64,000 bases of DNA, taken from the IMG/VR virus record IMGVR_UViG_3300020474_000008, positions 1-64,000 of that record. One strand, written 5' to 3'. How positions within the stretch are numbered: position 1 is the first letter of the stretch; every line of letters begins with the position of its first letter. Positions 47,097 to 54,797 of the stretch are shown in pieces. The position numbers were made by a program, and so were the translations under genes. Origin of the DNA: a virus. The notes below the pieces were generated by a model, which was not told the origin of the DNA, did no database searches, and saw nothing but the letters and a program-made list of their open reading frames with translations.

Positions 47097-48478
47097 AACT
47101 TAAATCCCTCAAATGTCTTTTTAGGTTTTTCATCATAATCATACTCTTCATCCTTACCATTGTCAAGGATGTCTTCCTGAGCAGACTGCTCACAATCATA
47201 CAGTCTCATCTTTGACCTGTCAACTCCAATACAGAATCTCTTAAACATGTTGATATCATTGTATCTGTTCTTCAATTGCTTCACCATAATTTGTCCCAAA
47301 CCCTCCAACTCCTCAGTGCTAATAAGGGCAAACATAAGATCAGCAGTAGCAGGAAGACCAAAGGATTCAGAAGTATCAGTAAGTTCAACATCAGAGCTAC
47401 CATAACCAGAACGAGTGGTTTGAGTAGCAGAGACGATTGGAACGTTTGCCTCACATGCCAACCCTCTAAGTTCCTCAGCAATTGCCTTAACAGTAGTATA
47501 TGAATTGACATTACTGCCTGCGCGATACCTGCTGGAAGCACATATATTAAGGTAATCAATGAAAATAATATCAGGCTTAAATGACTTTTTAAGTGCAAGT
47601 TCATTAAGAAGTGACCTGAAATGTCCAGCATGTGCAGAAGCAGTTGGGTACTCCTTAATAATTAGGGTGCCTTGTGTCTTTTGAGCAATGTTATTGACTT
47701 TGGTTTCAAACATTTGCTTTGGTAAGTCAGCAATCTCTGAAATATTAATGTTCAAAAGATTAGCATCAATTCTCTCTGCAATTCTTTCCTCAGCCATTTC
47801 AAGCGTGATGTATAGTACGTTCTTGCCTTGGAGTAACACACTGCTTGCGACATGACACATAAACAAAGACTTACCAACACCAGTGCCAGCAAGAGCAATA
47901 TTGAGTGTTTTATTTGGAAGGCCACCTTTTGTAATCTTGTTAAGGAATTCAAGGTCAAACTCAATCCTTTCTTCCTTCTTGTTGTATAAGTCAAACCTTT
48001 CCGCATAATCTTGAAGATAGTCGTGTCCTACATGATTATCAAAACTGACAGCAAGAGCATCAGATAGAATAGAAGGTATGGCATCAGGTTGCTTTTTATC
48101 ATCCTGTCCATCTGCAATAGAAATTGACTCCATGAGAGCCATGTAGATTGCTCTTTCTCTACACCACTTTTCTGTGGTGTCTTCAAGCCACTCTCTGTCT
48201 GCTGGTTCATCATCAAGATAACTGATTAGTTTTGAGATTTCCTGGTAAGAAGTATCATTGATATCTCGCCTCTTCTCTACCTCAATACTCAGAACCTCCT
48301 TAGAAGGAACTTCATTGTACTCAGAAACATAAGAGACTATCTCCTCAAAGACAATCTTCTGATTGTAGTCTTGGAAATAATCTGCTTTGAGAAAGGGGAT
48401 GACTTTTCTTAAATACTCTTCATTATGTAAGAGGTTCCTGAGAACCAAAAATTCAATCTTGTCCATCTGACCACTCAC
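47093..48478 (-). CDS. Replicative DNA helicase (T4 gp41-like)
   Basis: A 461-aa DnaB-type helicase. Walker A is IALAGTGVGKSLFMCHVASS, Walker B is PDIIFIDYLNICASSRYRAG, and PIVSATQTTRSGYGSSDVEL gives the sensor motif. It unwinds DNA 5' to 3' at the fork and recruits the primase. The acidic C-terminus is typical of the phage form. Overlaps the oxygenase gene by 26 bp. Confidence 0.95.
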   Translation of the reverse strand: MSGQMDKIEFLVLRNLLHNEEYLRKVIPFLKADYFQDYNQKIVFEEIVSYVSEYNEVPSKEVLSIEVEKRRDINDTSYQEISKLISYLDDEPADREWLEDTTEKWCRERAIYMALMESISIADGQDDKKQPDAIPSILSDALAVSFDNHVGHDYLQDYAERFDLYNKKEERIEFDLEFLNKITKGGLPNKTLNIALAGTGVGKSLFMCHVASSVLLQGKNVLYITLEMAEERIAERIDANLLNINISEIADLPKQMFETKVNNIAQKTQGTLIIKEYPTASAHAGHFRSLLNELALKKSFKPDIIFIDYLNICASSRYRAGSNVNSYTTVKAIAEELRGLACEANVPIVSATQTTRSGYGSSDVELTDTSESFGLPATADLMFALISTEELEGLGQIMVKQLKNRYNDINMFKRFCIGVDRSKMRLYDCEQSAQEDILDNGKDEEYDYDEKPKKTFEGFKF

Positions 48479-49028
48479 AATATGTTGACATGATATACTT
48501 CTTTCCTTCTATCACAGGTTCCCCACTATGAGGAAACATCCAATAAGGAGGAAATACAAGCACAGAACCCTTCTTAGGTTGAAGAGAACAATCAGGAAAA
48601 AATGATGTTTTACCTCCTGTAAAATCATCATTAAGATACCAAATCATAGCAAGGTATCTTCTTGATGTAAGTAATGAGCTTACATCTGCATGAAAATCAT
48701 ACCTATCATCTGTGCCTCCAACATAACATTTAATGTTTGCTTCTTCAAACTTGAAAAAGTTTTGGTCTGATACAAAATACTTACCATATTCACCAAGATA
48801 TTCTTGATATGCTCTCAGAATGTGCCAATTCTGTTCTTCAATTTTATTCTGTATCAGTTCCTTTTCATCATGAATAAGTTCTGAAATGAAAAGATTAGTC
48901 CAGTTTGGATAACCATTCCTATCCAATCTAGACTTCTGTTCACTCTCATCAAAAATTCTGATCAGATCATCACAAATTTCATCAGGGATAGCATTTTCAA
49001 TTTTAAGACAAAAATCTAATACATTCAT
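48453..49028 (-). CDS. 2-oxoglutarate/Fe(II)-dependent oxygenase (prolyl-4-hydroxylase-like)
   Basis: A 191-aa protein. YDFHADVSSLLTSRRYLAMI supplies H-x-D; LVFPPYWMFPHSGEPVIEGK supplies the distal His and the 2OG-binding basic residue; GGKTSFFP is a core strand. Such oxygenases are common in cyanophages; substrates are unknown and could be protein or DNA. Coupled by ATGA to uvsX. Confidence 0.9.
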   Translation of the reverse strand: MNVLDFCLKIENAIPDEICDDLIRIFDESEQKSRLDRNGYPNWTNLFISELIHDEKELIQNKIEEQNWHILRAYQEYLGEYGKYFVSDQNFFKFEEANIKCYVGGTDDRYDFHADVSSLLTSRRYLAMIWYLNDDFTGGKTSFFPDCSLQPKKGSVLVFPPYWMFPHSGEPVIEGKKYIMSTYCEWSDGQD

Positions 49029-50029
49029 GTACCATAAGAGAATTCTTGGTTTGCAATTTCATCTAATTTTTCCATTACTTCTGGAGTGAAGTATGACTCT
49101 GGGTCTTTATAGATTGCCTTGGCATAAACTTTCTTGCCATCTATCTCATAACGACCTGCCACATTTTTCCAGAGACCACCAATCTCTCCCAACTCAAGAA
49201 GACCATAATATCGATCAAGACCACGCTCATCATAATACAGACGTACTTCAACTGTCTTATTCTCCTTACTCAAACGCGACTTAGCAGTCTTAGCTTTGAT
49301 AATGTTTCCAACAATTTCCGTTCCATCCTTTTCCTTCTTTTTGCTGAGATAAATGATTGAACTTGCTGCATACTTGAGGCCACTGCCTCCCCCCATTTCT
49401 TTTGTAGGTACATAGGACCCAATAACATCGTAGGTGTGGTTGGTAACAATCATTGGGATTTTTGCCTGTCCCAATTTCAGGGTGAGCATTCTGAATGCTC
49501 CCTTCACAAGTTGAGATTTTGTCATGTCTCTAACTTGCTTGTCATCTAATGCATCTCTAATCTCTTTCTCTGTGGACAACATACCAAGAGAATCAAGAAC
49601 AAAGATGCAAGGTTTCCTTTCATCCTCTGCTTTTTTGAGGTAGATATCAACTGCCCTCAATGCCTTACTTCTAAACTCTTCAATAGTGACCACATTAACA
49701 ATCACAGTTCTAGAAGTATCCACACCCCTAGATTCTAGAAGGGACTTATTAACTGCTGCTTCTGTATCAAAGTATAAGCAGTACCCATCAGGATTGCTAT
49801 CAAGAAAATTTTGAACAACAGCCAGAGAAAAGAAGGTTTTGCCAGTGCTAGACTCACCAGCAATGGCAGTAATCTTATTCCCAGATACACCGCCAAATAC
49901 AGACCCTGAAACAAGTCCATTAAAAATGTACGAACCTGTGTCCACATACTCTTCAGTTTCATCAATATCTGAGGCAAGTTTTGTGTACTCATCTCCAATC
50001 TCTTTTACAATGTCAGTTAAAAAATCCAT
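49025..50029 (-). CDS. uvsX: RecA-like recombinase UvsX
   Basis: A 334-aa protein. Walker A is AIAGESSTGKTFFSLAVVQN, Walker B is PCIFVLDSLGMLSTEKEIRD, and IPMIVTNHTYDVIGSYVPTK with MGGGSGLKYAASSIIYLSKK forms the L2 DNA-binding region. Catalyses strand exchange for T4-type recombination-dependent replication with gp46/47 and gp43. Confidence 0.96.
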   Translation of the reverse strand: MDFLTDIVKEIGDEYTKLASDIDETEEYVDTGSYIFNGLVSGSVFGGVSGNKITAIAGESSTGKTFFSLAVVQNFLDSNPDGYCLYFDTEAAVNKSLLESRGVDTSRTVIVNVVTIEEFRSKALRAVDIYLKKAEDERKPCIFVLDSLGMLSTEKEIRDALDDKQVRDMTKSQLVKGAFRMLTLKLGQAKIPMIVTNHTYDVIGSYVPTKEMGGGSGLKYAASSIIYLSKKKEKDGTEIVGNIIKAKTAKSRLSKENKTVEVRLYYDERGLDRYYGLLELGEIGGLWKNVAGRYEIDGKKVYAKAIYKDPESYFTPEVMEKLDEIANQEFSYGT

Positions 50030-50199
50030 TAAATTACAAATCCAAATTCTTCACGTGCAATCTTCTTGTAAGGACCACCAGGATTAGCATCCCTGATCTC
50101 TTTGATCTTGAACATTTTCTGATACAAAGCAGCATCCCCACCAAGACGTAGGGCACTAACAATTGTAGCAAGTTCTTTGTCGTTAATAGGAAGGTCCAT
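50029..50199 (-). CDS. Small protein between gp43 and uvsX, 56 aa
   Basis: MDLPINDKELATIVSALRLG, then GDAALYQKMFKIKEIRDANP, ending GPYKKIAREEFGFVI. Soluble and helical. Its TAA shares a base with the uvsX ATG, and its start is next to the gp43 stop. Function unknown, possibly a replication accessory factor. Confidence 0.7.
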   Translation of the reverse strand: MDLPINDKELATIVSALRLGGDAALYQKMFKIKEIRDANPGGPYKKIAREEFGFVI

Positions 50200-52695
50200 T
50201 TATCCAAAAAATAGTTCTAGGTTTACAACTTTCTCAACATTCCAACCAATGGCATCAAGAATCACTTTGACAGGCTCCAAGAAGGCTTTGTCAAATTGTA
50301 GGTCATAGTCAATGTACTTGTCAACGCCAAGTTCCACTGGGAAATCTGAGATAAAAGAGATGACGTTCTCTCTAATTGGATTTGCTTTTTTCAGGTAGAG
50401 AAACTTGATCTTCTCCCCATTGTTGATGAGTGAATATTTAGTATCAAGATTCTTCTCCTTTACATAATAGTTGTAAAGGAGAGCACCCCTCACATGGATA
50501 GGTGTTCCCTTACCATAGATTGTAGCATGACTCTTGTGCTTATTCACATCACTCACAGTTCTTGGGAAGGCAATGTCCTCTGGGGGCATCTGCTTAAACT
50601 TTGCCCTAGCATCATCAATGAAGTCAATCACTTCCTCCTCTGTTCCACCCATCATCAGGTTGAGAGCATCCTTAATCATCTTTCTACAAGGCGCAGGGGT
50701 GGATGACTTAACAGCCTCAATACCCATGATTTTCAGTTTAGGATCTTCATACCTTACACCCTCACTGTCCCAAACATTAAGGATGTATCTTTTCTTTGCT
50801 GTCCAGATGCCCCTGTCTGCGATGTTCTCTCTCTTCATCTGCATCTTTTGGGCGTATGCATTTACATATGTCGACAAGTCTTGGTAACTTTTCTCAATGA
50901 ACGGTTCCAACTTGTCCTGGCAGATCTTATCAAGTATGGTAACAAGTTTAGCCTTGTCACCATTGACATTACTAAAAAATTTATCAACAAGAGGTCCGAA
51001 ATTAATATAGATTGAGTCAGTGTCAGATGCGATAACATAATCTACATCTTTTGTTTGCAACAGATTATTTAGGTATCCATTCATGCGGTTTTCAATCCAC
51101 CTGATAGATGTCTGTCCAGACAAGGTGATTGCCTCAGCATTTGCTAGTTTGTAATACCTGAAATACTGATTACCAATAGCACCATAGGCAGAGTTGAGAG
51201 AGATCTTCTTTGCCATCTGGATGTTATTACACCTAGCAATCTCCTTCTCTAATGTCTTACTAGGGTTCTTTTCATACTCCTGCTTTGCTACAAGCATTCT
51301 CTTCTTGAAGACAACCCTCTCTGCGTACATCTTCTCCATCAGTTCAGGGAGGAATCCCTTCACATCCTTCCTATACATTGCACCATTGGCACAAACTGCA
51401 TAGTCCTTATACAACTCAAAACTTATTTCCTCCTTAAGTATTCTATCAACTGTAGCTGAGGGATGCTTTTGTTCAACCAGTGTTTCTGGCGAGATATTGT
51501 ACTGCATAATAAGATGAGGATAGAGACTGTTAAGGTCAAAACTAACAACCCAATCGTACTTTCCTGGTTTTGGTTCTTTGACATATGCACCAGCAAACTT
51601 GTCTGATTTGTCTGATCTGTCCTTAGGAGGGATAACAATATTCCTCCTCTTTAAATAGTTATAAATTATCGTATCCCACATACGAACCTGATACATCACA
51701 TCAACATAGTTGACCTTTGCTGTGTATGCCATGGTCATAGCAAGTTCAATCAGTTTCATCTTGTCTTCCAAGCGGTCAACAAGTTCCACGTCAATGATGT
51801 TGTAATCTACAAACTTCTTCCAGTTGCCCTTATAAAAATCTTTGAAGGTATCAAACTCACTATGATCAAGTTTCTTCTGACCCAACTCTACCTGGGCTAT
51901 GTAGTCCAGTCTGTAAGACTCCTGAGCTTTGTAAGTGAACTTCTTATAAAGTTCAAGATAGTCCAGTGTCGTAAGTCCAGCAATATCATAAACATTGAAT
52001 TTTCTGCCAGAAATGTAAGCTTCATCCTTAGAAACTAGTCCCCAAGGTGACAGAAGTTTCATCTTCTTCTCACCCATAATCCTACTGATTCTTCCACACA
52101 GGTATGGGATATCATACAACCTCACATTCCACCCTGTAATGACATCAGGGGTGTTGTTTGACCACCAGTATAGGAATGCATTAAGCATTGCTACTTCATC
52201 TTGATGGTGGTGATAGGTTACATTCTTCTGTGAGGGAGTATATGGTTTTCTACCCCATGTAATAATCTTCTTTGTAGCATTGTCCTGAATAGAGATAGTC
52301 AGCATCTCCTCAGAGCAAGATTCAGGATCAGGGAATCCTTCTTCTGCCTGAACCTCAATGTCCATTGTTACCAGAGAGATCTTTGAGATATCAAACTTAA
52401 TCTCTTCCTCTGGATACTTATCTGAAATATATTGATATACATACCTTTCATTACCATAGATGGGAAAACCATCCACACCATCATACTTCTTATAAAACTC
52501 TCTACAATCCCTAATGGTGCCTGGTTGAATAGGTTCTACATTCTCACCATCAAGTGTCTTCCACTTAGATTCTTTCTTTGACTTTACATACAGAGTTGGT
52601 TGGAATTCTTCCTTATAAATCTTCTTCTCACCATTCTCATAACCACGAACCAGAAAGTTGTTGCCAACCATCTGGATATTTGTGTAGAAATTCAT
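50200..52695 (-). CDS. Family B DNA polymerase (T4 gp43-like)
   Basis: An 831-aa replicative polymerase, a little shorter than T4 gp43. Exonuclease motif I is SLVTMDIEVQAEEGFPDPES. Polymerase motif A is VVSFDLNSLYPHLIMQYN, motif B is AKKISLNSAYGAIGNQYFRY, and motif C is VIASDTDSIYINFGPLVD. The C-terminus ends near KVVNLELFFG and may carry the clamp-binding tail. Full length and uninterrupted. Confidence 0.98.
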   Translation of the reverse strand: MNFYTNIQMVGNNFLVRGYENGEKKIYKEEFQPTLYVKSKKESKWKTLDGENVEPIQPGTIRDCREFYKKYDGVDGFPIYGNERYVYQYISDKYPEEEIKFDISKISLVTMDIEVQAEEGFPDPESCSEEMLTISIQDNATKKIITWGRKPYTPSQKNVTYHHHQDEVAMLNAFLYWWSNNTPDVITGWNVRLYDIPYLCGRISRIMGEKKMKLLSPWGLVSKDEAYISGRKFNVYDIAGLTTLDYLELYKKFTYKAQESYRLDYIAQVELGQKKLDHSEFDTFKDFYKGNWKKFVDYNIIDVELVDRLEDKMKLIELAMTMAYTAKVNYVDVMYQVRMWDTIIYNYLKRRNIVIPPKDRSDKSDKFAGAYVKEPKPGKYDWVVSFDLNSLYPHLIMQYNISPETLVEQKHPSATVDRILKEEISFELYKDYAVCANGAMYRKDVKGFLPELMEKMYAERVVFKKRMLVAKQEYEKNPSKTLEKEIARCNNIQMAKKISLNSAYGAIGNQYFRYYKLANAEAITLSGQTSIRWIENRMNGYLNNLLQTKDVDYVIASDTDSIYINFGPLVDKFFSNVNGDKAKLVTILDKICQDKLEPFIEKSYQDLSTYVNAYAQKMQMKRENIADRGIWTAKKRYILNVWDSEGVRYEDPKLKIMGIEAVKSSTPAPCRKMIKDALNLMMGGTEEEVIDFIDDARAKFKQMPPEDIAFPRTVSDVNKHKSHATIYGKGTPIHVRGALLYNYYVKEKNLDTKYSLINNGEKIKFLYLKKANPIRENVISFISDFPVELGVDKYIDYDLQFDKAFLEPVKVILDAIGWNVEKVVNLELFFG

Positions 52696-52946
52696 TCCTT
52701 CACCAAGTCTTCGTACCTCTCTCTTAGTTTACTATTAGGTTCAGCAATAGTCAAGATCTTGTCTGAGTGGATCATGAAGGTGTTCTGCCTGGTCACATTG
52801 ACCAACCAGGGAGACATGGTGTCCTGCTCTCCTAGGACCATGGGTTCAGTCAGTTTGCAGTCAGGGGCACCCAGTTCACCTGATACCTCCTCAATCTGTG
52901 TAATCAACATAAACTTTTCAAGAACCAATACTTTAAGATTTTCCAT
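52692..52946 (-). CDS. Small protein before gp43
   Basis: An 84-aa protein starting MENLKVLVLEKFMLITQIEE at 52946 after AGGAG. Beta-rich N-terminus (GELGAPDCKLTEPMVLGEQ), then a helical end (NSKLRERYEDLVKE). It begins 10 bp after a strong terminator, so its transcript must start between them or read through. Function unknown. Confidence 0.75.
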   Translation of the reverse strand: MENLKVLVLEKFMLITQIEEVSGELGAPDCKLTEPMVLGEQDTMSPWLVNVTRQNTFMIHSDKILTIAEPNSKLRERYEDLVKE

Positions 52947-52956
52947 AATAACTCCT

Positions 52957-52995
52957 AAAAAAAATAGGGGACTTCTGGATTTTGCCAGAGTCCCC
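52957..52995 (-). terminator. Intrinsic terminator before the gp43 unit
   Basis: GGGGACTCTGG and CCAGAAGTCCCC arms on the minus strand, 6-nt loop, then T-A-T8. It ends the transcripts of the micro-protein genes at 53024-53360. Confidence 0.9.
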
Positions 52996-53023
52996 ACATT
53001 GCAGCGACGATATTCAGTTATAT

Positions 53024-53146
53024 TTATCCCTCCTGTACTGGTGGGTTTACCCAATGATTAATATAGGCAATTGATACAACAGGAACTAGAATGATTGCCC
53101 ATGCATATACAAATGCAATGGCAGATGATTTAAGATCTTCAATCAT
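53024..53146 (-). CDS. Micro-membrane protein, 40 aa
   Basis: MIEDLKSSAIAFVYAWAIIL, then VPVVSIAYINHWVNPPVQEG. One membrane helix with a soluble Pro-rich tail, resembling single-helix photosystem or cytochrome subunits in size. ATGA overlap with the 27-aa gene upstream supports it. Confidence 0.55.
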   Translation of the reverse strand: MIEDLKSSAIAFVYAWAIILVPVVSIAYINHWVNPPVQEG

Positions 53147-53226
53147 GATTTGGGGGTTAAAGACCATGCCCCAAATGCTGCACCTGCACAGGTGCCAAGA
53201 ATTGCTGCTAGTGCGAGAATTTCCAT
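53143..53226 (-). CDS. Micro-membrane protein, 27 aa
   Basis: MEILALAAILGTCAGAAFGA followed by WSLTPKS, a single Gly/Ala-rich membrane helix. It sits 24 bp downstream of a perfect TATAAATA late promoter and overlaps the next micro-gene by ATGA. Too short for statistical support; the promoter spacing and coupling are the evidence. Confidence 0.55.
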   Translation of the reverse strand: MEILALAAILGTCAGAAFGAWSLTPKS

Positions 53227-53250
53227 GTTATGGTGTAGTGAATGAGTAGG

Positions 53251-53258
53251 TATTTATA
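53251..53258 (-). promoter_or_regulatory. T4-type late promoter TATAAATA
   Basis: A perfect octamer, 24 bp before the ATG at 53226. A weak TTTACA lies 18 bp upstream of an overlapping CAGTAT, so dual use as at psbA is possible. Confidence 0.7.
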
Positions 53259-53276
53259 CTGGGAGTTACATGCAGT

Positions 53277-53360
53277 CTATGTAAATATACCTTGAAAGAA
53301 CCCACCCATAAAAAGAGTGATGATGGTTCCTATGGCAAAGGTAGTTGATGTAAGATTCAT
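53277..53360 (-). CDS. Micro-membrane protein, 27 aa
   Basis: MNLTSTTFAIGTIITLFMGG followed by FFQGIFT: a single hydrophobic helix. AGAAG lies upstream of the ATG, and a CTAAATA late motif is 23 bp upstream. It forms a one-gene unit. Function unknown. Confidence 0.5.
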   Translation of the reverse strand: MNLTSTTFAIGTIITLFMGGFFQGIFT

Positions 53361-53383
53361 GAACTTCTAGATATGTACAAAAA

Positions 53384-53390
53384 TATTTAG
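53384..53390 (-). promoter_or_regulatory. Late promoter motif CTAAATA
   Basis: CTAAATA on the minus strand, immediately after the hsp20 terminator and 23 bp before the ATG at 53360. Confidence 0.55.
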
Positions 53391-53418
53391 AAAAAGTGTA
53401 TCATAGTGATACACTTTT
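53391..53418 (-). terminator. hsp20 intrinsic terminator
   Basis: A 12-bp perfect stem (AAAAGTGTATCA and TGATACACTTTT) with a 3-nt loop, ending in T residues on the minus strand. It lies 21 bp past the hsp20 stop. Confidence 0.85.
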
Positions 53419-53438
53419 AGTATCATCCACTGCAAAAA

Positions 53439-53888
53439 TCAGTCAGCACTCCCTAACCAATTCTTTCTCTTGTGGTGTTTTGGTACAATCTTACCCAGTT
53501 GGACTGTCAGAAGCCCATCCTCAAAAGTAACTGATCTAACTTCCGTGTCGTCTGAGATTGTCCAACTACGATTAAAGTTGCGTTGAGCCAGACCCTGGTG
53601 CAGGAAGTTAGTTTCATCTTCTTTCTTCTTATCTTCCTTCGTGCCCTCAATAAAGAGCTTACCATATTCTGTGTAGACATTAACTTCATCCTTCTTAAAA
53701 CCAGCAAGTGCTACTTCAAGTCTGGATTCAGTATTACTCAGTTGAACAAGATTGTATGGAGGATAGTTTGACTCTGCTTGTGCTTTAAACAGTCTGTCAA
53801 AATATTCATCCATCCCAATACTATTACGATTGATCCTGTCCATTAACTGGTCCAGGTTCGCAGCGTTGTACTTCATGAGGTTACCCAT
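53439..53888 (-). CDS. hsp20: Small heat-shock protein, Hsp20/alpha-crystallin
   Basis: Up to 149 aa (starts at 53888 or 53876). Alpha-crystallin domain from about residue 45: YNLVQLSNTESRLEVALAGF, KLFIEGTKEDKKKEDETNFL, and AQRNFNRSWTISDDTEVRSV with FEDGLLTVQLGK. A holdase chaperone that stops aggregation, found in most cyanophages and thought to assist virion assembly or protect host proteins. It has its own extended -10 promoter, leader inverted repeat and terminator. Confidence 0.94.
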   Translation of the reverse strand: MGNLMKYNAANLDQLMDRINRNSIGMDEYFDRLFKAQAESNYPPYNLVQLSNTESRLEVALAGFKKDEVNVYTEYGKLFIEGTKEDKKKEDETNFLHQGLAQRNFNRSWTISDDTEVRSVTFEDGLLTVQLGKIVPKHHKRKNWLGSAD

Positions 53889-53900
53889 TGAAAAACTCCT

Positions 53901-53968
53901 TTTCTAGCAAGTTTAGTTGTGTGGACCCCTAAGGCATCCAATACTAATTATAACACTTGCTAGAAAAA
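53901..53968. repeat. 12-bp inverted repeat flanking the hsp20 promoter
   Basis: TTTTCTAGCAAG (53901-53912) and CTTGCTAGAAAA (53957-53968), perfect, 44 bp apart. One arm lies just upstream of the -10 box, the other in the leader next to AGGAG. It could be an operator or, on read-through RNA, a long hairpin that hides the ribosome site. Confidence 0.75.
53947..53955 (-). promoter_or_regulatory. Extended -10 promoter of hsp20
   Basis: TGTTATAAT on the minus strand. No good -35 is present (ACCCCA at the 17-bp position), consistent with an extended -10 type. Confidence 0.55.
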
Positions 53969-53982
53969 ATGGGGTGAGGATA

Positions 53983-54420
53983 TTACGCCTCTTCTGTTTG
54001 CTTACCTTTCTTTCCAATATTATACTTCTGCTCAAGAGACCACTCATGCTTGTCCCTATAAGGAAGGACCTTAATTTGATTGAGTGGAGCAATATCCATG
54101 ATTGAATCTTCCTTGACTACTGATATGAGACCCCAATCAGCAAGCAAGCGAGTAATACGATTCCTACGCTGAACATCGTTAACAGTAATGTTAGCGTACT
54201 TCCCATCAAGAGCAAAGAGCTCCTTAAAATGCACTATGTAATATTTACCCTGCTTATGCAGGATATGACATGATTGGTAAAGTTTCTTTTCTTTTCTAGA
54301 AGCTACACCAATTCTTGTGAGTGTTTCTCTTACTTTGAGGAAGTCATCAGGTTCATTAAGAACAATCTCAATCATCTTATCTTGTGACCAATGAACCTGA
54401 GGTTCTTGTGTTTGAGTCAT
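53983..54420 (-). CDS. regA: Translational repressor RegA
   Basis: A 145-aa protein closely resembling T4 RegA: MIEIVLNEPDDFLKVRETLT, KKLYQSCHILHKQGKYYIVH, FKELFALDGKY, and KHEWSLEQKYNIGKKGK. RegA binds translation-start regions of early mRNAs and represses them; T4 has the same gene order (45-44-62-regA-43). About 15 extra residues precede the T4-like start. Confidence 0.95.
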   Translation of the reverse strand: MTQTQEPQVHWSQDKMIEIVLNEPDDFLKVRETLTRIGVASRKEKKLYQSCHILHKQGKYYIVHFKELFALDGKYANITVNDVQRRNRITRLLADWGLISVVKEDSIMDIAPLNQIKVLPYRDKHEWSLEQKYNIGKKGKQTEEA

Positions 54421-54797
54421 CTTTTACCACCAGTGTCAAGTTTTTGTTTAATGTAGTCCAATTGTTCTTTTGATAAGATTTTCAGTGCTTGAGATGCTTT
54501 CTCATTATTATAACCATAATAAGATTTTACAAACTCTAGATCTGAGACCTTTTCTTTGCGGACCCAAGGAGAGAATCTCTTCCTCTTTCTCAATATATTT
54601 AGATAAAAATTATATTGCATATCTTTATCTAAAAAATGATACTTATTCATTTCATTGGCAAACAACACACAATCCAAGTGACCTGAAAGACACTTGTTGA
54701 TAATGAATGGTGGGTACTCTTTAACGATATGGGAGCTTTCTTTAATAAGGTTTTCCTTATTAAAGTTTATAGAGTTAAGCCAATCCTTGAGTTCCAT
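54417..54797 (-). CDS. Clamp loader small subunit (T4 gp62-like)
   Basis: A 126-aa protein starting MELKDWLNSINFNKENLIKE at 54797. PPFIINKCLSGHLDCVLFAN and LRKRKRFSPWVRKEKVSDLE are features of gp62. It forms the clamp loader with gp44. Low sequence conservation is usual for gp62; the position between gp44 and regA supports the call. Overlaps the methylase gene by 23 bp. Confidence 0.85.
   Translation of the reverse strand: MELKDWLNSINFNKENLIKESSHIVKEYPPFIINKCLSGHLDCVLFANEMNKYHFLDKDMQYNFYLNILRKRKRFSPWVRKEKVSDLEFVKSYYGYNNEKASQALKILSKEQLDYIKQKLDTGGKR

Noticed and set aside
53021-53028. GATAAATA near the end of the 40-aa micro-gene
   Set aside because: A strong terminator lies between it and the next gene start at 52946, and the spacing of about 75 bp is atypical.
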